Assembly: GCA_023634235.1 (NCBI GenBank)
Contig: JAMKCF010000031.1
Coordinates: forward strand, 1,116,001 to 1,180,000
Direction of reading: 5' to 3'
DNA: 64,000 nucleotides
Source of the DNA: Pisaster brevispinus
Taxonomy: Eukaryota > Echinodermata > Asteroidea > Forcipulatida > Asteriidae
The position numbers were made by a program, and so were the translations under genes. This document shows positions 48,901 through 60,900 of this stretch, piece by piece. The notes below the pieces were generated by a model. It was given only the letters and a program-made list of their open reading frames with translations, had not been told where the DNA came from and did not search any database. Position 1 is the first letter of the stretch. Each line of letters starts with the position of its first letter.

Positions 48901-51900
48901 ATATGTGCTCTATATAAGAACCAAGTATTATTGTTATTATAAGGATGGGAAGGGCCTTGCATCTATTGGTCTTTTTTAAACTGTAAACATGCCTTTACTG
49001 CAACCATACCATAAGAGTATACAATGGTGTGTCACGGCTGCTCAGTTTAGTGCACTGGTCTTGTCGGAGTGTGGGTTTGAGTCCCAGTCATTGCATTTCT
49101 TGAATTTAGCAAGATACTTTAAAACCATAATTGGTCGTCTGTCAGATTGGAACGAGGTTGGCGCACTGGTTTCTTTCCCTGCCTTTCACCTCTCTGGACC
49201 CCGGTTTCGAATTCCAACATAGACCGTAGTCTTGCATGTGGATTGGGTTAACAGTCCCTATCTGATAGCGTGGGTTTTCCCCATTTCTGTTCATCCTGTT
49301 ATTGGCACTAATTGTGCTGTTAGATTTGTTATTTGATGTCAAGTTGTAGGTTCTGTGTGTTGTGTTTTGCTCGTAAAACATCCCAGTGCACTTATCGTTA
49401 TAGAGAAGGGGTTTGCCCCAGCGGTTCTGGCATGGTTTGCTGCATATTATTTTCAGTGTCACCTCGCTCAATTTTTTTGCTGGTATTACCTTCTAGCTGT
49501 GAATATTTGCTTAAAAGGAAATAATAATTTTTAAAATGTAAATTCTTGTCATTGATGAGCTTTTTTCTCTATGTTTCAAGAACTCACAATTTGGATGTAG
49601 ATGGAACCACCCTGCAATTGTGTTAGTGCTGCATTCGTGTGGGTTTACAACTGTGTATATTTTGCTTCCATTATCAATTTGAATATTTGCCACCTTAATT
49701 AGTTCATCAGGCAGAGGGGTAAACAGCGCCGTTATAAAGTACACGAACAGCAACATGATTTGGCTAATTAATGTAACTTTATTTCCTCTGATGTCACCCT
49801 TTACAGCACTTGTTGAGTCAGAGCCCAGACGTCGTTAAGCGTTGGGTTAACGAGGCCCAAGAGGCAGCGACCAGTGACAATGTGATGGTCCAGTATCACG
49901 CCCTGGGTCTCATCTATCACATCCGTAAGAACGACCGCCTCGCCGTCACAAAACTCGTCGGCAAGTACACTCGTGGTGGACTGAAGTCTCCCTATGCTAC
50001 CTGTATGTTGGTGAGTTGGACTTCTTAATGCATTTAGATTTATTTTTAAAAAAAATATGTTATTGTTATTGAACCCCTTAAAGAGATGGCAAGAGCTGGT
50101 TGCATAGTGTCTGAACATTATTTTTGACATTGCTCTTATTTCAGATTCGCATTGCCTCCAAGCTGCTTGAGGAAGATGAAGCCGGGTAAGCTCCGCCCCC
50201 TCCTCCCCCTCCTCCCCCAACCCAGTTGGGTTCAGAGAATACTAGCTCTACCTTTGAACAATAATGTTGTAGTGACTTATGATATGTTGTTATGAAATTA
50301 CAAGACGGTCAACTATTTTTTTTAATTAATTTTAAATTTGTAAAATTTTATGACAGACACGACAGTCCATTGTTTGATTTCATCGAGGGATGTTTGAGGA
50401 ATAAGAGTGAGGTAGGTTTTATGTTTACTTTAAATTCTTCCATTTGGAGAATTAATGATGCTAGGCATCAGCAGATTTCCAATTCTTTTGAATTATCAAT
50501 ATCCTGTTCCGAAGTGGCATAGTTTCATTTTAAGCCACGTCCACTTAATATGTCCACTGCACTCCAACTGGCTCCAACGATTACCAGAAGCCCATAGGAA
50601 ATGCATTGAGCAAGGGTTTCTTCGAGAGTTGATGAATGCAAGAAATAGTGTTTGGACTTGCCTTCTGGTTATGTTTTTTAGTTAAAAAGAGAAACCTCCC
50701 ATGAGCAATTGACTCTATTTTTGAACGGATGAGGAATGATGAACTTCCTTGCATCACAGTTATAGTTTTATCTGTTGACTGCCTGTATGTTGTGTTCTTG
50801 TATCATTGGCAAAATAAACAAAAATGACAATAACACACAAAAAACAGTTTGTTTCACTAATTTCATCACTTAAATGTGGTTCATGCATGCCCTCATGCGG
50901 TAACAAATACTTTGATGTGAAAACATTTTATGCGAGAAATGCATCATGAAACAATTCCAATGTGTAACTAGATCAAGGGTGGAATTGTTTCCCTTCGTAA
51001 AGTCTGTTGGTGTGACTTTGGAAGCGCAGGAGATTTTCTCATTTTTCAATCTTTGCAGGTATGCAAACCATTCAGTTGAATGGTTGGTCAAATCACTGGC
51101 AAATGTTTTCAGAGAGTAGGCATGTTGATGCTATTTTGTAATCTCTTCCCCTTACAGATGGTGATATATGAAGCAGCTCATGCCATCGTCAACATGAAGA
51201 ACACCACGGCCCGTGAGTTGGCTCCTGCTGTCTCTGTCCTCCAGCTCTTCCTTAGCTCTCCTAAACCGACGCTGAGATTCGCTGCTACAAAGACACTCAA
51301 CAGAGTAAGTTGGGTCAAGCCTCCCAACAGCTTGGGCCAAAATTCATAGAGCTGCTTAAAGGGCCGTACAACTTTTCAACAATTTCTAGGTTGTACTGAG
51401 AGTACAACTTTTCAAGACCCCCTCCTCCCCCCCCCCCCACCACTGGTACTTTGTTTTATGTTGATGCACATCCTAAGCTGACGCTGTTTCACCAACAGGT
51501 TGCCATGACTCACCCAGCAGCAGTCACAGCCTGTAACCTGGACCTGGAGAACCTCATCACCGACGTCAATCGCAGCATCGCAACGCTGGCCATCACCACC
51601 TTACTCAAGACGGGCAGCGAGGGCAGTGTCGAGCGTCTGATGAAACAGATCGGGACGTTCATGTCGGAGATCTCGGACGAGTTCAAGGTGGTGGTCGTGC
51701 AGGCGGTGCGTTCTCTCTGCACCAAGTTTCCTCGGAAGCACGGCGTCATGATGAGCTTCTTGTCCTCCATGCTGCGTGATGAGGTACGTTGCTTTGAATT
51801 TGTCCAAGTCGGATAAAAAATCTTAACCACAATGTGACACAAATACCTGAACGAGTGATTGGAGCTGAACTAAAAATGTACTTTGTATTTTACTTTTTGA

Positions 51901-54900
51901 TATTTTTTTGATGCCGGGAAGTTATTTTGTACATCCTTGGGGTCATTCCATGTCAAATCAACCAAGAATTTCCCTTGACTTCTCAAAGTTTTATTTTATT
52001 TTAGGGAATGATAGGACGCATGAGAAATGCCAAGAACAATACACGAGGTGTCGCTAATTAGCTCAAAGTTCCTTAGCATGTATCTTACAAATTAAGGGGC
52101 CTAGCGCAAAAACTTGTCAAATTCTGGGCATTTCTCATGGGTCACAATCATTCTCTAAAACTTTTTTTTTTAAACGGAGAGTTCAAGGGAAATTAATTTT
52201 TAATTTGACATTACCCTGTTGGAGCTTTTCAAAACCATACATGTTGTTTGTTGTTGTTGATATAAGGGGAGATTTGAGGACGATGTCATTAATTTTGGTT
52301 AGTATTTTATTGACAGGAGGTGAGTTTGGGTTTTAAAAATTCAAAATCTGTTCCTAATGTTATACACCTCATGCAAATGACAGTCATTTGAGTAGGGCGC
52401 CCTCGACCAGAGGTGAAAATAAGGTTGCTCATTGGTGCATCCTGTGCTTTGCGCCGCATGTACTATGTATAGCTGCTTGTTTCCAATTGTTTCATCATCA
52501 CAATTTATCTCTAAGATGGCGGTGTGGTGAGGACAATGCATAAGGTCCATTGGTATTGATTTTGTTGATATTTTATTGATAGGGAAATTTGAAAGGAGAT
52601 TCTTGTCGTTGATATTTCATTGATATTATAAAGGTTTGATACTGTCCTTGAATTTGTTGTTATGAATCTTTGATTGACATCAGAGTTTGATTTTTACAAA
52701 GAGGTTATTTGCAATTTTGAAATGTTTCGAGTGTAAAAGTATGTTTTATTCTGTTGTTGATTTTGATTTATGTTTGAAGGTTCTGTGTAAAAGAAGAGTT
52801 TTTGCTCCTGTTTTAATTTTATTAAGATTTTTTCGATATCAGGGTGGTTTTTTGTGGACCCTGTCTTTTTACAGTATTGATAGTTTTTTGATGTCAGGGT
52901 GGTTTTGTGGACCCTGTCTTTTTACAGTATTGATAGTTTATCAGAGAGAGAGAGAGAGGATTCGAGGATTCTGTCATTTCATAATACAGTCGACTCTCGT
53001 TAATACGAGGTCCGCTGGACTGGCCCGTTTTCCTTGTATTATCCGAACCTCGTCTTAAACGCAGCGCACTATTTACACGTACATGTACTGTATACACACG
53101 TCGCCATAGTGCATGCACTACACACGTGTCTGGGCTAGAACGAAGCGGTTGGCTTCCTAGTACAGTTCTTACGAGCATCCTGTACACAAAAATATCAATG
53201 ATAAATGCAACTTTGTTGACTATGATCATAGAAATTAAATATTTTGTATAACTCAAAATAAAAATCAAAGCAAAGTCATGTCAAACTTGCCGTTCATGTG
53301 ACCATGATGTGACAGATCCGATACTTCGTAGTGCGTAGCGCCTATGCTGAATGTTGTTTTCGCTGGTAGCCGCTAGGCGTGTAGGCAAAGTAGTATTTCA
53401 AGCATAAGTTACCAGCGTAATGTTTCTGATTTTCGGATTGGACGGAACCGTGTAGCCGGTCCGATCCGATAAATAGTTTGGGAACAAGCATGTAATTTCA
53501 GAAACTTGGCTGACTGAACGGTAAGCTTTTACGCAACAATATTTTTCCGATCTCGCTATAAAAGTATGAAAAACAATACATTTTGTCATCATGGGGCCGC
53601 AAAAATACCTCGTATTATCCGTGTTCTCGTTACGACCGTGCTCGTATCTTCCGTTTTTTAAGACATAGAAACACGCACGGGACAGTTCGGGACTGGTGAA
53701 ATACCTCGTATTAACCGGCGTCTCGTATCTTCTGAGCTCGTATTAACGAGAGTCGACTGTATTGATATTTTATTGATATCAGGGTGGTTTTGAGTACAAG
53801 CGTGCCATCGTTGACAGCATCATCGTGATCATAGAGGAGAACCCAGAAGCCAAGGAGGCCGGCCTCGCTCATCTGTGTGAATTCATTGAAGACTGTGAGC
53901 ATACCTCTCTAGCTACCCGCATCCTGCACCTGCTGGGACGAGAGGGCCCACGTACCCAGACGCCATCTAAGTACATCCGTTTCATCTTCAATCGTGTCAT
54001 CCTGGAGAATGCTGCTATCAGAGCTGGTCAGTTGATGCTTTAAATTGTTCAAAAAGCACTGAGGCTTATCATACAATATTGTAGGACAAAACTAAATCAT
54101 GTTCTTTAACGTCAATGCAATAGTTACATCAGCTAAACTTAAAGATCTGGGCCCAATTCCATAGAGCTACATGTATTTAAGCACAAAAAGTAGCTGAGCA
54201 ATACAAAATTATGCTTACTGGAATAAGGTTACCAGCCAGAATCCCATGTCACATGCACCATCTTTGACTGGTATCCTGGTAATTTTTGTTAAGCACAAAG
54301 TTGTGGAGCAAAACTGCCTGCTAAAGCAACTCTATAAAATTGGGCTCTCATAGATTTTCTTTTTTTGTGCTTAAGCAGCTCTATAAAAAGCTCTGCTTAC
54401 CAGACACCTCTGCAAGCGTAGAATTTTGCAGTAAGCAGAACCATGAAATTGGACTCTGTTGAGTTGAGTACGAGGATTACATAAATTTGGTGCTTAGAAG
54501 GGAATTTTCGCTCTTACAACACCTGTAAAACACTCATCCCATGTATACCATTCACAACTTTGAGCCTATCCATTTTTGTTCCAAAATTGTGAAATTTCCT
54601 TTAGATTTATTTATGAAAGTCATAATTTGACGAGGTTGTTTCCTGATGCAGGATAAACAATGAATTTCTTTGCCTCATTGTTCGTACAGCTGCCGTCAGT
54701 TCCTTGGCCAAGTTTGGAGCTCATTGTGAAGATCTACTCCCTAGTGTCATTGTCCTCCTGAAAAGGTAAGGAGTTGATGGCTAACCTGTAAGAAACCAAA
54801 GCGGCCTGAAACCCTATGCCCCTAGTGGCTGATATAAAATGAAGAACATCTAGATTTAAGCATTGTTCCTTGTCACACATCATAGACAGTTGAATAACTC

Positions 54901-57900
54901 CCTTTACCCATTTCAATTCTTTGCGGTGCTTTTCCACAAGAATAAATAAAGACAAATTGAATAGAATTTGATTTTTAACTGGGACCTCCGGATTAACATG
55001 CCTGCTCTCTACCAACTGAGCAAATCAACTTTTCTTTGTGCACCCCAAAATTGAATTGAATTACCCTGTCAGTTTCCTTGTGGTTGATTATTTGATAATG
55101 GTTAATGTTTTTAGATGATCTTGTTCACTGTATTGACAGTAATTTACGAAAGTAGTTGTCCCACCAATTTCCGGAAGGCTAGTCAAACACCAACGAAAAT
55201 CATAATATCGCATAAAAATCACACAGCTTGTCGAAAAATATGAAAGGTAGTCAAAGGTTCATCAAACTAGCTCTTAGGGTAGTCGGGAACTACAAATTAC
55301 GCAAGATCTGTCCTCAAGTTAGTTTAGCTTCACTTCTGAAATGAGTGAAAAAGGTTCAAGAAGTACCAGTGATAGTTAGTGATTGGTTTATATTCTTTGC
55401 AGGTGTTTGCTAGATGGGGATGATGAGGTCAGGGATAGAGCCACTTTCTACCTGAGAGTACTAGAACAGCAACAGAAGCCACTCAACTCTGCTTACATTC
55501 TAAACAGTAAGTTTTTGTGACACAAATTTGGAGATGTTTCAAAAGTATTTTAGGGGCTAGTTACACAAGGCTATTTGTACAGGCAACTTGGGTTCAACAA
55601 AATGTGCAGTCAGGTTGGTGTTATGGGTTCTTTCCTCGCCTTCCAGGGTCCGAATCCCGCCGGGGCACTATGTGGATTGGGTTTTCAGTCCCTACCTGAT
55701 TGAGTGAGTTTACCGTGGAATATTTCCCTGGGGTTTTCCTCCCACATCTAAACCTGAAACTTCCTTCCTTGTCTTCTGTACATGGCGTTCTTGGCTAGTG
55801 TAGTGATTAAGATCACTTTTCTGAGAATCCTTGATTTCACAGTCAGAATAAAAAAACAATCACTATGAGCTCCGTAACAAATATTCTAACAGTGTCTTAC
55901 TATCCTTGAGAAAATTGTGGAAATTGAAATGTGAACATTTTTCTCTTGGGAAATTGCCTGGGAGCGGGTTGCATGTTAACTCATGCAATGTGATCGTCAG
56001 GTTGCAGAAATGCCACTCAATGTTACCTTATCAGATTTGAACGTTTCAACACAATCTTAACAAACACTCCCTATGTTTTTCGTTTCTCAGTTCTGTCTGT
56101 GTCTATCGTTGGACTGGAGAGGGCGCTGCATCACTACACGCTGAGCCCCACGGAGACCCCCTTTGACATCAAGACTGTTCCCCTGGAGACACAACCTCTT
56201 GCTGAGCAGAAGATGCCAGGTAGGTTCCAGGGAGAGCGTTACATTGTAAACCACACAGGAACATTGACTCCCAAAATAGCGGAACAAAGATTATTGTGAT
56301 GATGATGTTGTCAGGTGAATTGAGTCAATGCATTTTTAACCAATTAATTAGTGATTTTATAACAATCGTTCATCCTGTCTCACATCCTCCCTCGAGTGAT
56401 CCCCACTCCGTCCCCTTTTACCCACAGTGCAACGATACCAACTCATTCTTTGTCGGAAAGGCCTCTGATTTTGTGTTTGTTGTATATTGATTCTTGTTTT
56501 AGACTTGATGCAGTCTTCTGCTAAGCCGAGCGACAAGCCAAGTGCACCTGTCCAGGAGATCTATGCAGGTATGTAATAAAATAAAGGCATTGCCACCAGC
56601 AAGCACTCTACCCGTTAAATATTGACCAATCTAGAAGATCAATTAAATAAACATACAAGACATATTAAATCCTATGTATCTGGACACCTTCTGTGAAGTA
56701 AATAACCAGAGCTAGAATGCATTCATAATTTATCACCACGTTCCAAATTTTGTGCGAGTGTTTCTTTTATTTGTTTTTACCTGACTAGTGGGCTAAATAA
56801 TGGCGTCTTTTGAAAGAAGCATTTGCTCTCAAAGCTCTGCCTACCACACGCGAGACAACAGAGCTGCCAACTCTCCTTGATCCTGCAGAAAGTTCTCTGA
56901 AAATAATCCAATCTTTACACGCTCTGATGAACAATTGTGGAAGTCTCCCTGATTATGGACACTTTTTTTCTTATCATGTTGAATGTAAATTGAAATATCC
57001 TCTGATTATTGTACAAAATCTCCCTGATTGTAAGATGCAACTCTGTAGACTTCATAAATGTTTCTCTTAATTGTGTTAAGCACTGTATACTCAGTAACGT
57101 AGGATTTGAACTGCCTCTAGCCACTGGGCTAGCTCGGTGGTCTAGTGGTAAGACATCTGCTCAAGCAATGCAATGGTCGTGGGTTCAAATCCCACCTGAA
57201 TGATTTGTTTTTCTGTGGATTTTTTTCACGGAAAGTACTGAGTATACAGTGCTTAATACACATCGGTGTAAGGGTAAAAATAAACTTATATTCTTTATCC
57301 CCTATGCAAAATTAGCATCTATTAGATAAATGCTTCCCTAGTAGCCTAGTAGCCTAGTGTGAAGACACTTTTCAATACCGGAAACCGTTATCGTGACAAT
57401 TGATTTTATGTTTTGACAGAACAACTGGCAGCTATTCCAGAGTTTGCATCCCTCGGAACTCTCTTCAAATCCTCAAAGCCGGTGGAGCTGACAGAATCCG
57501 AGACCGAGTACATGGTCCGATGTATCAAACACACCTTCGCTGAACACATAGTGTTTCAGGTAACAAAAACCGCCACCTGAACCCTGACCATCCCAAAACC
57601 ATCCCCAAATCCATCAAAAATCCAACTGTTTGTTTTGTTTGATTCTTTTGGAGTTAGGGCCGTAGTACTGCATTTGCAACAGGCATGATTTTCTCCCTAC
57701 TTCAGTCTGATTTCCTTTTTTTTCCTTTCTTTTTTTGCCCTCGAGGAAAATCCGAAAAAATTGTAGTTCAGTAACCTGAAAAGTCTGTTAAAGCCTACAC
57801 CATGCGTATATAATGTAGGTAAGCCCTGGTACTTGATCAAATGTTCCCACTTTTTTATGTAATAGACTTGAAGGCTGTTGGGCGATTTTTCATATCCAAA

Positions 57901-60900
57901 AATAAATGTTTGAGATATTTTCTTAATAACTGATAGGAATATTGATCAATAGTTGATTTCTTAAAAACGTACTGCTTTGATGTCTAGTTGCGAAATACTA
58001 GTGAACTCTTGATGGAGTATACAGTCTGTTTTGTGAAGCACAGCTTTCATGACTTGATTATATCAGGGGCCACAGCTTCTTCAAAGGAGTACATTACTAG
58101 GAATTTCATCTTTGATGAGAGGGTAAGGCCATTTTCATTTTGCAAAGGGCACTTCCATTGGGAAAAACTTGAAGTCTTTGGGAAACCTTTGAAGGGGCAC
58201 CAAGGCCAAGACCAGGGCAACAAAGGCCATGGCTTCCATGTAATTCCAGGCCTGGATTACAAAGGGTTGCAACCCACAGTCTAACTATTCCATCTTGCCC
58301 ACTGTGTGTATAGTTTGACTGTACCAACACCCTCAACGATCAGCTGCTGGAGAATGTGACGGTGCAGATGGAGACTGGTGATGGGTTTGAGACGGCTTGT
58401 TACGTCCCTGCCCCCTCTCTGAAGTTCAACCAACCTGGCGTTACCTACACCTGTGTGACGATGCCCGAAGATCCAACAGGAGGTAAGATCTTTCATCCAT
58501 ATAGGAAGCAACTTCAACTGTTTGACACCATAACTCAGAGCTACCAACTCTCCCTGATTCTGCAGAAAGTTCCCTGAAAATAAACCAGCCTTACCACAAT
58601 CTGATCATCAAATTAAAAAATCTCCCTGATTATGGAAACTTTTTCCCTGTTATGTTGAATGTAGTTCTAAATATCTTCCAGCATGTTGTACACAATCTCC
58701 CTGATTGCAAGATGCAAATTTTGGCAGCTTTGTAGAACTGTAGAGATGTTCACTTTGTTATTGTACTTTATGTACTTAACTTTTGTTTTCTGTATATTTT
58801 TCTGTGTATGCAACCTTTTGAATGAATTTATGTCTTGATTAATTTAATTTTCTACCTTGTAAAAAATGCATTTATGGTTACTTCTTCTATTTAATTTTTG
58901 GGGGTTATGTATTGTTTTAAACTTTTAATGAAATATGGAAATAAATGTGAGTTTGAATTGAATTAACTTGGTTTGACCAGGCTGGCTTGAGTATTGGCCC
59001 ATTTCATAAATTCAATTCTTTATTTACTTTAAAGTGACTGGGTCCTTTACCAACACACTGAAGTTCATTGTGAAGGATTGTGATCCCAACACTGGTGAGG
59101 CTGACGATGATGGCTATGATGATGAATATGTGGTGAGTTGCTTCACCTCTTTAACCTCTTGAACTGGCGCCCTTTTGACATTTCATGTTCATGCTGAGAA
59201 TTAATAAATGTTAAATTTGCATCGGGAATAAAGATTATTATTTGTGTTTTACCCATACATTGATGTGTGTTAAAGGTGCACACTGGATTCGTTGGGCATT
59301 TTGGCTACAAAATAGACCTAAACATACTTCTGTAGGTCTGCTTGGAGTAGAGTGGGTCTTCCCTTAAAAGAAACCATCAAATTCTGCCGTTTTGGGGCAT
59401 TTTTAGAATAATTGACTTCACATTGTTTATCCGAACCAAATTTTCAGTTTGGATAAATCACCTTGAGTTGTTCTTACTTCCAGCTGTGTAAAAATTAATA
59501 ACTGCACCAAAATCAACGCTGTTTTAAAAATTATTATTCATGAGTATTTGACAAAAGAGAATAAACCGGTATGCTCCCTTGAGCACTGTGTCAAGAACCC
59601 ATAGGCATATTACTCTGGTGAGATTCAAACCCACAACCTTTGTCATTCTAGAGCAGATGTTTTACCACTAGACCACTGAGCTTGCTCGGTAGCTAGAGGC
59701 ATGTTCAGGTTGATTCATTTAGGGTTATTCATTAGGAGACCTAATTTGCATATTGATTACATGCTGTTCCTAAATTGTATTATAGTTTATTATTAGAAAT
59801 GCTGAATTGATTCTTTTTGGCAGCCGCCTGAATTAGATTTATGATGATCATTGACAATAATGTAATTAGTAGTTATAATGTTACTAAATTTAAAAAGTGT
59901 TTGATTTAAAACAAATAATCATTGTGCATCATTTAAAGCAAACTTTAAGAATAAGAGAGGGTAAATAAAATGACATGTACAAGCATAAAAAGGTTGTTGT
60001 TTAATTGATGAATGCCTCCATTCCTCACTTCAGCTTGAAGACATTGAGATCACCGTGGCAGACCATGTCCAGCGGGTCATGAAACCCAACTTCCTGGCAT
60101 CGTGGGAAGAAGTCGGAGAAGATAATGAAGTCAATGAGACCTTTGCACTCTCTGCAAAAACCCTGGAAGGTAAGGCCCCCCTCCTTCTTTTGACCTCTGG
60201 CACCAATGCCAATAGCTGCACATAGAAATTATGGTCTGCGTGTAAACGCTGCATCACATAAAATGTGCACTACACTGTATAAGACAAGGGGACATTGACT
60301 CTCAAAATGGCCCAACCAAGATTGTTGTGATGATAACAGAACCCAGTGCACTTATCGCAAAGAGAAGGGGGTTCGCCCCGGTGTTTCTGGTTTGATTGGC
60401 TTCATATTGCACCACAGCACCTTGTAAACCATTACACAGTGCTATGTAAAGAAATAGGTCTCATACTTCAAAACATAGCTCCGCATACCCTGCAGGAAAA
60501 AATACTGTAGCGCCTAGAAATGTAGTATTATGCGCGGTATAAATGTAAAGTAGTATTATTATTGTTGCTATAACTATAACTGGATGAAAAATAACAAATG
60601 TTATTACAAGAAAAGTTTGTTTATATTCAACTGAGATCTATCAAGTGGGAGTGCTTAATAACTATGAATCATTGTTGCTTTTTTTGTGTACACAGAGGCT
60701 GTCAAAAACATCATTGGGTTCCTTGGAATGCAGCCCTGCGAACGTTCCGACAAGGTGACGGAAGGCAAAAGCTCTCACACCCTTTGCCTCGCGGGGGTGT
60801 TCAGAGGGGGCCATGATACGCTGGTACGCTCCAAACTGGTTCTCCAAGACACCGTTACCATGCAGATCACTGTGCGAAGTACCGATCCCACTGTCAGCGA

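Noticed and set aside
57130..57202. Functional tRNA gene
   Set aside because: A and B boxes and T stem are good, but the acceptor stem does not pair and a related copy sits in a diverged repeat.
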